Shown: piece after piece, positions 21,011-33,534 of the stretch | Layout: the number at the start of each line of letters is the position of its first letter | Position numbering within the stretch: the first letter of the stretch is position 1 | NCBI GenBank assembly: GCA_031772625.1 | Contig: CM062817.1 | Span: forward strand, 945,994,327-946,058,326 | DNA length: 64,000 bases | Origin: Pinus tabuliformis | Taxonomy: Eukaryota > Streptophyta > Pinopsida > Pinales > Pinaceae | Direction of reading: 5' to 3' | Translations under genes and position numbers: made by a program | Notes under the pieces: model-generated | Database searches by the model: none | Seen by the model: only the letters and a program-made list of their open reading frames with translations | Told to the model about the DNA's origin: nothing

Positions 21011-22726
21011 GCGTGTCTAGTTAGTTTGTTTGTGTTTCTCTTGTTGTTTGTTTCATAAACACAGATGTAGCAATCGAATTGCATTTGCCATTATCAAATG
21101 CAAAGTAGACACCTACTACTTCAATCCACTCACTGGATTTGTTTATGATTTGAACAGCTGATTCACAAATGATCTGATTACCCTTTGTGATAGCTCTTAG
21201 TCCTCCTTTATATCATCCCTCTGATTGTACCTTACTGATTGCTTTTACTCGGCCAAAAACCATAGATTAAACTGTAAACCGTGACCAAGAACCTAGATAG
21301 AAGTCTCGTTTCTGCCCCAGCGCAGGCTCTGTGAAGATGTTCTGCATTTCAACGCAGGTCCTGAGAGGGCTACCTGTGCTGTAATTCAGTTTCTCTGTGC
21401 AACAGGTGCGCTGATCAGCCTTGCCCTGTGCAGCTGAGGTTCTTTGCTTCATTTTGTCCAGTTTTGTCTCTAATTTTTGCAGCCTGTTATCAGTGTGTGT
21501 ACCTGTCTGAAAACCCCTTTTCTTTGCCTTAATTCCACCTCCTTTGTACAAAAAGATTGTAGATGTTCTTTGTGTGTTTGTTACATCATTTACAGTTTTC
21601 CATTGAAAGAGTAGAATAGTCATACTGTCGTCCTTGGATTTAGATCTGTCGTAAGTGTCGATTTTGATCTTAGGAGAAAGTTTGTTTGCTGTTGACAGTT
21701 GATTATACTTTTACTTTTACCTTTGGTTTGAATTTGTCACTTTCTAGTGTCGAAACGGGTGTTTATTTCAAAATCATAAAGCGTCGTAATCTTCTCTACC
21801 TTTTCATTTAAAAAAAAAAAGCTTGTTTGTGTTTTTCACTTGAAAGCAAATTCAGTTTTGTACATCAACTTTCTTTTTAGGCATCAATATTAAGAAAGTG
21901 AAAACAAATACATGCATATGTGCATTTGCATATTGATAGTTTGTATGGCTTGATTTAGGAAAAGTGCATTTACAGTGTGCTCTTTGCTCTTTGAGAAAAG
22001 ATTGTGTCTTTCTTTTCCCCTTGTAGCTAGGATTTTCATTGCTGAAAAGAGATAAAAGCTTGCTTATCATCTTTAGATTGCATTTAGGAATTACATCTAC
22101 ATCTCGTGGTGAACCCAAAAAGGCAAACTTCTAAGAAAGATCAACTTAAAATAAATTGAATGAATCTAACAATTCTTTGGAACTTAACGCACAACATAGA
22201 GGTCTAAGCTAGAGATGTATTCCGGTGTTGTAAAGCCTGGTAACTGTTGGCCTCACTGATGGTTGGGTGATTCCTCCACTGTGAGACGATAAGTGCCAGT
22301 ACGGACTTGTGCTCCCACGTACCGTCGAGTATATATTGGGAGACCCCTATAGGCTTAAAACCTTTTATCCATAGGAAGCCGTGTCGGCTGGCCTACTGAT
22401 CGCAATGCACCGAACACATCATTCAGGAAGATTGACTGCCGTACCGTAAAACGTATTCTACAGTTTTGTGATTGGTTTGGTACACCCTCTACCTAGATCT
22501 CCAGAGTAGTCCCTTTCTTTCCTTTTCAGACTCCTTAACGGAAAAGGTCCATCTGAGCACTTGTCACTTCAGGCGCATTAAAAATCGAAAGAGACTAGAG
22601 TCATCTTTTGTTTTTTCTCGACTCTTAAAAACTGAAAAAACAAGTTGTGTCTAAAGCGTCTAAAATTCATTTAATTCGAAAACATACTTCCCCTTTTTAT
22701 TTTAGTTGATCGAGTAATCCGCAATC
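21011..22726 (+). other. 5' leader of T1-C
   Basis: Collinear with 84-1798. It has no supported sense gene. The three leader hairpins with CTC-TTAA-type loops are present near 22520-22645. Confidence 0.6.
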
Positions 22727-25700
22727 ATGGAAGAAAGTCAATTGAAACCCCATCGTTCGCGAAGGCTTACGAGTCAACCGTCTTTGTCTCCGGAATCGAA
22801 ACCAGTACGGACAAAGCGAACTCGTTTAACCGGTTCGAAATCTCCTATTAAAGTTAGAACAAGTGTTCCAACAACATCCAAGATTCCGGTTACTCCAAAC
22901 ATTTCTGGAAACCCTGCCTCTACAAAAGAAGTTCAACAGCCACAGAGGGACAATGATACTGATCCTAGTCTGAGAGCAAATACTTGTGTTACCGAACCAG
23001 TCACATGTACAACCGGTTCGGAGAGTCTTACTCTTCAAACATCTGTCGCTGTCGATTCCACCCCTCTTCGGCACCAGAAATATTTTACGGACCTGACAGT
23101 CTTCCCCTTCCACCTGGTTTGATTGCGATTGAAGAAATTGTAGAAGATCCTCAAACAAGTACTCCAACACACTTTGGAGTCGGGGTCACTCTATTTCCTT
23201 CTTCATCAGAAGTTGGTCTACCACCAGTGGAAGTTCCTGTAGAATCGCTAGGTAATTTTTTGGATAGACTCCAAATGTCTGAAAAACCGTTAACATCTAG
23301 GACTGTGTCGTCTGACACAGCGACATCAGAACTCCCTGCCGTCACTCCGACAATGTTCGCCGGCATACCATCTGTCCCAACTAGCTCTCAACTGCTAGAA
23401 GGAGCCCACTCAGGGGTTATTTCAACAGTATGGTCCGTTCCTGTTTGTTCCTCCGGAATAATATCCGGCAACTCTTATGTTGAGTCTCAACAAATTGATC
23501 CATTTGGAGGTCAATTTGGGCAGTCTGGTCCCCAAGGGAAAACAATTCCCTTGAGTTATGGATTACCACCGTATGGGGGACAGTATACCCTATCATTATC
23601 CCCTCCGAGAGGATATCCATACGGGAGTTCACAGCAATATTCAGGTTATAGCGGAATTACCTCAAGTGGTTGGGTACCTATACTACCTCAACAACCAAGG
23701 GTTGTGTATTCGATGCAACAATGTGTACCTATGTCGAATATCCCGACTACACCAGCTATTGTGACAGTGTCACAAGTTCAAACGCTGCCTGTTGTATGTC
23801 AACCTCAGATTTCTCAGGTTGTAATGCAACAGCCCCTTGACCCTGTGACTCAACCACAATCGCCAACTAGTGGGGCGACACAGGTCCAGACAGGTACAAT
23901 TACCCCACACCTTGGTCCAACGGTTAGTATAGTGCAACAACACATGGCTTCTCAACCATGGCTGGTGCAATACCAACAACCACAATTCCAACAAGTATAC
24001 CAAGGTTCTGAGCAGCAAATCTTTGCGAACAGTGGACAACCGTACATTCAAAACGGTCAAAATCAACCATTTTACAATGGTCATGTCCACCAACCGTATC
24101 AGTCATACCAGCATCAAATGCATTATGCTGGCATGCAAAGACCAACTGCTCAGGCAATTCCATCTTACCCTGGGTATGCTTCACCTAATCTGAATTAGCA
24201 GTTACCATTCGTGGCAACTTTAGAGTTACCTGATTTAAACCGGTTAACAAATGATCCAATTGCTTACGCCCCTTGGTGGCCAGCGATCCCTCATAAACTT
24301 CCATCAGATATTCCTAAATTTAATGGAAATCCGGGCGAAGATCGGTCTAATCACGTGATGACATTTCATCTATGGTGTTCATGAAACACCCTAAACGATG
24401 ATTTGATAAGGCTTCGCCTCTTCCAGAGGACGTTAACGGGTCCAGCGGCAAAATGGTACATTGAATTGCCTAGAGCTTCGTTCGACAACTTCAATACCTT
24501 AGCCACGACCTTTTTAACCCATTTTCAATTACCGATAAGGTATGAAACGGGAACAGAACTTCTTACCAACTTCAAACAGACAACAACCACTCACATATTT
24601 GATCATATACATGAGTGGCGACGTCGTCGTAGGATGGTAAAAACGTATGTTCCCGATCAGCTATTAGCTGAATGGTTTATCAAGTCATTACTACCTTCCA
24701 TTACGGAAGATGTGGCAAAGGGGGGAGTCGTAACGGAAGAGAAAGTTATAGCTCGTGCACAATATCTGGACTTGATCTATACACAGTCTGGCACGCTCTA
24801 CGACAAAATACCTGATGCCCCTAGACCAGAATTCTCAATTCCTCCTCCTCCTAAATCGAACAATGACTCTCACGCCGGCGATGGCGTGATTGGAAAAACA
24901 GACACGAAATCGACAAAAGCTACATCTAAGAAGGCCCGTAAGATTTCAGATCATAATGCAAAAGACGAACTTCTTGCTTCGGAAGTAAATGCCGTATCGA
25001 CAGATAAGGGCAAAGAAACGAAACAACCAGGAAGCAAGAAGAAACAAGGCAAAGGGAAGAAGAAGAAACAGGATGAGTCATCTCCTGAAAAACCTTCTTC
25101 AAACCCTCCTGGGAATAGGAAACCCTCTACAGGGTGTCACATATGTGATGAGGATCATTGGATGAAAGAATGTCCATACAAAGCTGAGCTTAAAAGATTC
25201 TTTAAGAGTTCGAAAACCTCAGCTGTGTTAACTGATCTGTTTCCAAATCCAGGAACAAATCTGGTTGATAGTGGAAATGCTTCCCCGTCTCAAGTGCTAA
25301 TGTTTTCGGTTTCAAGACAGCAAAATGATGCTTTAATTTCGACAAGGAACAAAGATTACGGAAATCCGCAGCTGTCGAACGACAAAGATAAAGATCAACC
25401 AAGTAGTTCGACAACAACTTTGACGGAAGTTGTACCAATCATTATTCCTGAATTAACAATAAAACCGCCGAAAGGAGTAGTACACAAGTCGACATTTAAT
25501 CCCCGCGCTAGAGCGGCGCAGCATTATAATATAGTAGAAGATTTGGCCCAATCGCCATACGCTATGTCGACTCTTGAAGTACTGCAAAATTGCCCATCCC
25601 AAAGGCAGGCTTTGTTATCAGCCATTGGTGGGGTTGACCCAAAAGATTCCAATCTTGTATCCTTCTACCACAAAGGATACGATCCTCAGTTACCAGCCCA

Positions 25701-26334
25701 ACTAGCTTTCCTCATTCAAGTGAAAGCCCTCAACAAAAATGTTCATCGAACAATTATTGATGAGGGGGCATCCACATGCATTATGTCGATGAGTTGCTGG
25801 AAAACTTTAGGATCTCCAACCTTGTCGCAATCTTCGACGACATTAAAAGCATTCGACGGAAGGACATATACCCCATATGGTATCCTAAATAACTTGAAAG
25901 TTGAACTAGGCGAAAAAACGGTAGATTTAGATGTTGAAGTCATTGATGGGAATCTTGATTACAACATCCTGCTAGGGAGACCATGGATATATGCCATGGA
26001 AGCGGTTGTGTCGACCTATTTTAGAAAGATTGCATTTCCCTTTCAAGGAGGGATTACAATCGTCGATCAACAAAACTTCCTCCCCAATGGTTCTCAAGTT
26101 ATAGAAAGCATTCCCATGATCCATGAAAGCCCCCATTCGCTTCAGAATATCGGAGTAGGCCTACTAAAAGATCCTATACTAATGGGAACTTTCGCTCTTC
26201 CACCTCCAATCAATCTGGCGGAAGTAGCGTCGATAGGAACCTGCAATATGATATCTTCCACAAAGATCTCAGAAAACGATATCAACATGGATCATGCAAT
26301 GGTTTTGCCCCCAAGCCCAATAGAAATATTATAG
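22727..26334 (+). pseudogene. gag-protease of T1-C (broken)
   Basis: Same polyprotein as 1799-5406 but with the ATG start intact at 22727. One base is missing near 23067, moving the N-terminal part out of frame. Stops TAG 24196 and TGA 24382 follow; from 24403 to 26334 it is open. Visible parts: Pro/Gln-rich N-terminal half, gag core (KWYIELPRASF), Lys-rich linker, CX2CX3HX4C knuckle, and protease motif DEGAST with Asp near 25768. It ends at the same TAG-CAATCA as copy A. Confidence 0.85.
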
Positions 26335-26340
26335 CAATCA
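26332..26340 (+). promoter_or_regulatory. Putative leaky UAG of T1-C
   Basis: TAG CAA TCA, identical to 5404-5412 and in the same position relative to gag-protease and pol. It is the one stop shared by the two copies in this polyprotein. Confidence 0.6.
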
Positions 26341-29300
26341 ATGTTCCTAGCATGGGAGGCAAACCCAGGTCAATGCTCGTCAAGCGTTTGGATAGATAGG
26401 TCTAGAGAATACGGTACCCCTTCAGATCCTTGGTCGCGAGTGAATGGAACCGATGAAGGAATCGTACAATCAATGTTGATTGAAGGGGCACCATGGAGTG
26501 ATTGCCACCGTCGTTCCCTTCTTCTGGATTATGAAGAAGATACTCAAGATGACCTTTATCATCCTTCGGTTTTTGAATTCCTATCAAATACTGTAAATAC
26601 GGTGGATTCCGAGCGAAACTTATCCAACATTGAAGAGACTATAGCCATAAATATCTCGACCAAAACAAATGTTGTAGAGAATATTTATGTTGGCAAATGT
26701 TGTTCTCCTTCAGAACTGGAAATATATAACGCTCTTTTTCGTGAATTCAGAGATGTCTTTGCTTGGTCATATGATGAAATGCCAGGCATTGACTCGAGTA
26801 TCGTTGAACACGAAATTAAGATGTATCCAGATGTCAAACCGGTAAGACAACGACTACGGTAGGTGCACCCCAAGAAAGCCGCTGCCATTAAGGCAGAAGT
26901 TGAAAAACTTCTCCATGCTGGTTTTATCTACCCGGTTCCTTTGACTGATCGGGTATCCAATATTGTCCCTGTTATGAAGAAACAAGGGACAATTAGAGTG
27001 TGTGTCGATTATAGGGATGTAAATCAAGCTTGTCCAAAAGACAACTACCCTACACACTTCATCGACCAGATAATTGATGAATACGCCGGATGCGAAATAT
27101 TTTCATTCATGGATGGATTTTCCGGGTATAATCAAATAAATATCCGCCCACAGGACCAGTCAAAGACTGCATTCATTTGTCCGTGGGGCACATTCGCATA
27201 TCGAAAATTACCCTTTGGTTTAAAGAACGCGAGAGCGACGTTTCAGAGGGCAATGAATTATGCCTTCCATGACATCAAAAACATCGTTAAACCATACCTC
27301 GACGACCTTCCGGCTCATTCGCAAAAGTGGACCGATCATCCGCAGCATTTAAGAGCGATATTTCTACGTTGCCGACACTACAAGATACGACTCAATCCAC
27401 ACAAATGTGTATTTTGCGTCAGTTCTGGTCGTTTACTTGGCTTTGTAGTCTCCAAGGATGGGATTCATCTCGACCCGTGCAAGGTCCAGGTAATCATAAA
27501 TTTGCCTCCACCTTCAAATTTGCTTCAGATTCAAAAACTCCAAGGGAAAGCAAACTTTCTGAGGAGGTTCATTCCAAATTACGCCGAACTTGCTAAAGGT
27601 TATACACATCTTTTGAAAAAGGAGGTACCCTTTGTATGGGATCAGGTTGCGCAAGCTTCCTTTGATGCTTTGAAATATTCCCTAATAAAAGCATCATTAA
27701 TGTACGCCCCTGATTATCAAAGAGATTTTAACCTGTATCTGGCTGCAGCAGATACAACCATTGAAATGGTTTTAGTTCAAGAAGTCGATGGAATTGAACA
27801 TCCTATATATTATTTAAGTAAGAACTTAAATGATACAGAAAGTAAATATTCTTACGTTGAAAAACTGGCGCTTGCAGCTGTTCAAGTGATATAAAGATTT
27901 CGACACTATGTCCTCTTTCAGAAAACTACCATTCTGTCTGATTGCAACCCCATGACTTATATATTTTCGCGACAGTTACTGGGGGCAAATATTCAAAATG
28001 GATAGCGATCCTTCAAGAGTTTGATCTGGAATTCGTAAAATCCAAATCAAAGAAAGCTCTAGTTTTTGCAGAATTATTATGCGATCTCCCATCGTCGTCC
28101 AACGGTGAAACATCCAAAGAATCAATCGTGGATGAAAATTTGTTTATGATATCTACAAGCAATGAGTGGTATGGAGATATAATAATTTATCTCCAAACCC
28201 AAAAGTTTAGGCCTAACACCTCACACTCTGAGCAAAAACGTATTCGATATCAAGCAAAAGATTACATGATCGTCGGTGATACACTTTACCGTCGTGGTAT
28301 CGATACAGTTCTGAGAAGGTGCCTCACCCATGAGGAGGCCGAAAAAGCCCTGAATGAGTGTCATTCAGGGACCTGTGGGGGGCATCAATCTGGATATGCT
28401 ACAACACAAAAAATCTTACGAGCATGATACTGCTGGCCAACAATGTTCAAAGATTGCATAACCGCAGTCAGAAGTTGCCATGCTTGTCAAATTTTTGATA
28501 GCAAAACCAGAAGACCACCCGCACCTCTACAGCCAATAGTCGCTGTTGGGCCGTTCGCCAAATGGGGCATCGATTTCATGACATGTAACCCCACCTCGAC
28601 CGGGGGGCATGGGTATATCATAGTCACAGTTGACTATTTTACCAAATGGGCCGAGGCGATGCCTACATTAGATAATACTGGTGAAACAGCTACCCTTTTC
28701 TTTTTCAATCATGTAGTCGCCAGATTCGGCGTACCACAGGCTATAGTCACAGATCATGGATTGCATTTTCGCAATCACATGATGCTCGAATTAGCTGCCA
28801 AAGTAGGATTGTCTCACGACAGCTCTACTCTGTATTATCCACAAGCCAACGGACAAGTTGAAGCGATCAACAAGGTCCTGAAGCGCATGTTGCAAAGGGT
28901 GATCAGAGTTCACAAAAGAAGGTGGCACCTAATCCTGTACTCACCCTTGTGGGTTTTACCAGAAATCGGTAAGGAATGCGACCAGGTTCACACCCTTCCA
29001 ACTGGTATATGGCCTAGAAGCAGTCTTACCAGTCCAGTGCGAAATTTCATCTCTTAAACTCGCAATCGATCTCCTCCCTGAAAATTCAGAAGAAGAGGCT
29101 CGTTTCTTGGAATTAATCCAATTGGATGAAACCCGTCGTGATGCTGCGTTGGCTAACGAAGCCCATAAGAAACGAGTCAAGGCGCAGTTCGACAAAAATG
29201 TCAAACCCCGTGTCTTTTCGGAAGGTGACTTGGTCCTGCTTTACGACCAAGAATCCGATAAATTGGGAGTAGGTAAATTTAACTCTTTATGGATTGGCCC

Positions 29301-29412
29301 CTACATTGTTAAGCAAGTGTTAGCAAAAGGAGCCTACGAGTTGATGGATTACGACGGGATTCCACTGGCGCAGCCTCGTAATGGGTTGTACCTCAAGCAT
29401 TACTATGCCTAG
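26335..29412 (+). pseudogene. pol (RT, native RNase H, integrase) of T1-C (broken)
   Basis: RT with VCVDYRDVNQACPKDNY and YLDD, then the degenerate native RNase H (LYLAAADTT without the first catalytic Asp), integrase zinc domain, core and C-terminal GPYIV...LKHYYA. Breaks differ from copy A: TAG 26860, TAA 27892, a 1-base deletion in a G run near 27983, TGA 28425, and a frame change near 28953. The last part, from about 29107, is open to the TAG ending at 29412. Confidence 0.88.
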
Positions 29413-29500
29413 TAGTAACCAATATGCTTTTCTTATATTTTTGTTTTCGCTAAGAGTGTTTGTTTTGGTCAAGTAATCCACCTTTTTACATTTATTGCAG

Positions 29501-29926
29501 ATGTCAAACCTATTGGAACCATGTGTTGGATATGCCGACGGAGCAAGTCGTAGTTCGTGGAACCTGTCCTCCGTAGCCTAGGCCATTTTTGATCCAAGCA
29601 GCGAGTTAGTAAGTTTCAGAGGTGTATGTATTGGTCGATCAACAAACAATATCGCTGAATACAGTGCGTTGATAGAACTTCTCTCTGATGCCATCACTCA
29701 TGGTATACGCCGACTAATCGTCAGGCTAGACTCACAGCTCGTAATACTACAACTTAATGGTATATATTCCGTCCGAAACCCAGCTATTTATCGCATGTTC
29801 CTAAGGGTTAAGATTTTGGAAAGACAATTTGATCTTATTCAATACCAACATATTTCCAGAAACTTAAACACATTAACCGACTCATTAGCAAACTATGTGT
29901 TAGATAGACATTTGCAACATTTATAA
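29501..29926 (+). pseudogene. Second RNase H of T1-C, one stop
   Basis: ATG directly after an acceptor-like ATTGCAG. A TAG at 29579-29581 interrupts an otherwise open frame. The catalytic residues DGAS, NIAEYSALIEL, VRLDSQ and LTDSLAN are all present. Same placement downstream of integrase as in copies A and B. Confidence 0.8.
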
Positions 29927-31012
29927 AAAGAAACACATCATCAATGTTTTACATGTGGATCATATAGCTCAACCGGAATAAAACCCCGAAAATCAAAATA
30001 TATATATAGCTGTTTATGGTTTACATATAATGTTCTGTAACCAAGACAAAATCGGTCACATGACCCAAAAACTCAAAATGCTAGGGGGCACCCTAGTCTA
30101 ATGATGCTCGTGATAGCAAGTCACAGCCTGTGCGATCATGCGTAAGAGACGAGTCCATCGTCTAGGCACACCAGTAGTGTGCTGCTGTAACTGAAAAAGT
30201 AGCTCGTCGATCCTCACATCTGGGATACCGAGAGTAAGGCTCTCAACCTGCTCCTGCACAGCTGTGAGAGTCTCGGCCACATCAAGGTCACGAAGAATAA
30301 CCCTCCCGACGGCCTCTCCTGCTGGGGCAACGGCTGGCACTCTCAGGCGAACTACTGGACGAACAGGACCAACATCTGCATGTACACATGAGTTTGATTA
30401 AAGTATTGATAGAATAAAGCACAAGGTCATTATAAATAAAAACAGTAAACAGTGATATGGTCAAAGATTTTACCAATAGCACCCCACTGCTCGCCATCCG
30501 GCAGTACTAAATCTGGATCACCCTGGAAGTCCATCCCAGCATATGGATACTCAGCATAAGCCATCTCCTGACGATCAAACCACCTTAAGAAGGTATCAGA
30601 AAATGAAATTTGAGACTGGGCAGCATGCCTAGACATATGGTCAACCCATCTCTGCATACGTGGTTCAGTAGGAGAAGGTAAGTCGAGTGCAATGTACTGC
30701 GGCTGCATTAGTGGTATCTTCTCCAAGGCAAAGGCGGTCAAAATAGAACCAAACCCAAAGTTCTTCAACCTCCCATCCTTTATTTTGGTCAATTGATTTT
30801 TCATCACAAGAAGTACTGCATCACACCAGTTGAATATTTTCGGTTGGAGACATTCCAAGGCATGCTGCATATAGGATCTGTTGGCTACATGAAGAGACGC
30901 GCTACCGGCCATCCTACGAAAAGTAAACAGGATAGACCTAAGGGACCTATCAGTGACATCACGGATGATGATATTGCCGTCTTTACTCGGCTCAGATCCT
31001 TCCCCGCAATAC

Positions 31013-31196
31013 TGTTAAACACACATGGACAACAAAGACAATATGAAAGATAAAACATGCAATACATTTTTTATTAACATGAGATATACATTTATAGTAC
31101 AACATATGACTCTTGGGTTTCAGATCCCAAGGTCTCTTGGACCGCTTTTGTCCATTCGACTTCCACACTAGCCCATTTAGGATTAGGTGTCCAAAA
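31013..31196 (-). repeat. 3' LTR of the copia-type element
   Basis: 184 bp starting TGTTAAACACAC, next to a polypurine tract. It is 3' because the element reads minus. The last bases CCAAAA differ from CCAACA in the partner LTR. Confidence 0.9.
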
Positions 31197-31208
31197 TTCC
31201 CCCCCTTA
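31197..31208 (-). other. Polypurine tract of the copia-type element
   Basis: TTCCCCCCCTTA in plus coordinates, a G7 purine run on the element strand, directly inside the 3' LTR. Confidence 0.8.
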
Positions 31209-31370
31209 ATCTGAAGGGTTATGTATGAGTCCAAGAAGAGAGCTGTAATACAAAATGTGCAAAAAACGCATGGCAGCACTAGGCTGAATGTGCTCTATGA
31301 AATGTTGGTAAAAAGGGCGGTGGTTTAAGGATGGCCACCAACACTGGAACGCTTAGTGCAGTTCCCGGAA

Positions 31371-31684
31371 CTCTTCCAAAACTGGCAAGAAACTGAAGTT
31401 TTCTGCTAGAGGAAGTGATCCTATTGTTTTAAAGAGGGAAACCTTCAACCATAAAAGGGAGGTCTCACCCCGCATAAAAGGTAAAACTTCAACCTGAAAA
31501 GGGAAGTCTCAACCTGTGATGGTTTAAGGATAACCAACAACTCTGGAATGCTTAATGCAATTCCTGGAACTCTTCCAAAACTGGCAAGAAGCTGGAGTCT
31601 TCTGCTAGAGGAAGTGTTCTCAATTGTGTTCCTGGAATGCTTCCAAAACTGGCAAGAAGCTGAAGTCTTCTGCTAGAGGAAGTG
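31371..31684. repeat. Three spaced copies of a ~47-bp repeat
   Basis: Near-identical units at 31371-31417, 31570-31616 and 31637-31684, each running from CTTCCAAAACTGGCAAGAA to GCTAGAGGAAGTG. Flanking sequence around 31321 and 31509 (GGTTTAAGGAT...) is duplicated too. They lie in the element's 3' non-coding part. Confidence 0.8.
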
Positions 31685-31932
31685 TCCCAGATTGCCAACT
31701 GAAGGCATGTTCACGGGCATCTTTGTCGTTGGCTACAACTCTGAAACTGGTGTGGCAGGTTGTGGCTCAGGCTCGCTTGATGTGACTTTGAAGCTTGTAG
31801 ATGACCATCATTTCCCCCCCTGTCAGATACAAGGTGAGATGATGGAGAAAACTCAACTTCAAGACTGTTCAATATTCTGGAACAAGTTCTGACATGTGTT
31901 TGGAATATCTTCTTGGCTGTTGATGCCCATTG

Positions 31933-32637
31933 CTAAGAAGCGATCCATCCAAGATGAATCTTTGTTCTTGCAGGACGTTTATTTCTGAAGCATCTGTGTG
32001 AAGAATGGCTGGTTTTATGACAGTGCTTACATGGATGAAGATCAAAACAGTGATCTTTCAGATGGCCAACTCGGTCACAGTGTTGGCATTTTATGATCTG
32101 TTGTTGTTGTTTTTGTTGTTGCTGTGGAAGAGGGGCAGAGTCTGGAACAGCTGAAGCTGAACTGTCATGAAGAGCAGGTGAACTGTCATGAATGAATCCA
32201 GCACTCTGAAACTGAATGGGCTTGGCATAGTCTGGAATATGAAAGGACAAGTCCTTGTCATATCCAAGACTAGTTCTGTGCTTGTTATGGACAAGCTGTT
32301 CCCAAGGTCCGATGATGGGCTTGGGAAGTGCAGATTGAGTTTCTGCATCTGCATGTTCAACTGCTGCTTTATTGGGCATTGGATCTGAATGAACTTGCTG
32401 CTTATGGGAGTTTATTTCACTGTTCTGAACAAAAACAGGTTCAGAATGATGACTCCTTTGTTTTAATTCTTCTTGCTGAAGTTGAGATTCAAGCTGTAAA
32501 AAATCAAACTTTTCCTGTGGATTATATAAGCATGTCTGAATTTCTGAGAGAGGTCCTTTGCTGATTTGTAATGTGTCATCAACAGTAGATTGTATAAGAG
32601 TTTTCATGAACTCTAATACTTCACTGATTCTGGCCAT
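31933..32637 (-). CDS. gag remnant with two zinc knuckles
   Basis: Open frame of 234 residues. The C-terminal part has two CX2CX4HX4C knuckles (CQHCDRVGHLKDHC and CKHCHKTSHSSHRC), which mark a nucleocapsid, preceded by a Gln-rich run (PLPQQQQKQQQQ). The N-terminal half lacks a recognisable copia gag core, so this may be only the C-terminal part of gag or a shortened protein. It sits near the 3' end of the element, far from the primer site, because host-derived sequence occupies the 5' part. Confidence 0.65.
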   Translation of the reverse strand: MARISEVLEFMKTLIQSTVDDTLQISKGPLSEIQTCLYNPQEKFDFLQLESQLQQEELKQRSHHSEPVFVQNSEINSHKQQVHSDPMPNKAAVEHADAETQSALPKPIIGPWEQLVHNKHRTSLGYDKDLSFHIPDYAKPIQFQSAGFIHDSSPALHDSSASAVPDSAPLPQQQQKQQQQIIKCQHCDRVGHLKDHCFDLHPCKHCHKTSHSSHRCFRNKRPARTKIHLGWIAS

Positions 32638-32969
32638 TTATGCGTTAAAAAGTGATCAAAACTACTACTTAATGCAGAAAAGTAATACCCACTCACAGTA
32701 CACAGCAATATCCTTATAAGTGTGCAGCAAATGATCAGTGTGCAACAAGAAGCAACAGGTAGAATTCGAAGATGCTGAAACCGGAATACCAGAAAGCAAA
32801 CTAGATAATGCAGATTCGTTCTTATTGAAAACTTTTATATCTCAACACTTGATATAGACATATAATCTCAGTAATAGCATCTACAATAGACCAAGTTCTG
32901 ACACCCAATTTCGTTAGCTCATCAACACTGTCTCTTGAATATAAGTTTTATAGAGTATCAAAAACTACA

Positions 32970-33310
32970 GCAATGTCTCTCAAGCAGTTCCTTCTAAAGC
33001 TGAAGTAGGTCTTCCACCTCCAGCTATTGCAAGTACAGTTAAAAAACCACTGGTAGCAAAGAGAATTGTTGGAAATAAAACTGGTGAGCTTGATGTCAAA
33101 AAAAGCTTACAACTAAGTCAAAAAGAAGATCTTTATGATCAACAAACCAGAAGAACTTTCATCTACTACAGCAGTACAGGATGCCTCTTGCTCTTCTCGG
33201 TTCACATACATGGAGAATAATTCCAATTCAAACTCAGATTGTGGAGCACATATTTCTGGTCATGTTCCTCCTGTAGCTAGAAAAGCGTTCTTAGAATGGA
33301 CATTTTCCAC
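32970..33310 (+). pseudogene. ARF-GAP fragment (AGD8/9/10-like), captured
   Basis: Two frames joined by a one-base insertion near 33137 match the region after the GAP domain of plant ARF-GAPs of the AGD8/9/10 group: STVKKPLVAKR, NKTGELDVKK, LYDQ, then KPEEL, CSSRFTYMEN and GHVPPV. In those proteins the same motifs occur in this order (VKKPLGAKR, KTGGLGARKL, LYDQKPEE, SSRFDY, HVAPPK). The zinc-finger GAP domain itself is absent, so no enzyme could be made. About 110 codons run without an intron, which suggests a cDNA origin. It lies antisense to the retroelement. Confidence 0.65.
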
Positions 33311-33352
33311 ACAAGATATTCAGGAACACATTTGCCACCCTTACAAACACTT

Positions 33353-33406
33353 CAATGCCTCATTCAACATAGGTTTAAACAATGCCTCATTCAACATAGG
33401 TTTAAA
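33353..33406 (+). repeat. 27-bp tandem duplication
   Basis: Two perfect head-to-tail 27-bp units (33353-33379 and 33380-33406) just after the ARF-GAP fragment. It keeps the local frame open. Confidence 0.85.
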
Positions 33407-33534
33407 CAAGATTGCTTCAACAAAATTCCACAACTTTCACCATAGTCCACACATGATAATTGAGGCTTACAGTAGGAATTTATAACCAGGGTCTAGCTAT
33501 AGCAAACAGATATCAGGGTGTTGTGCAAAAATAG

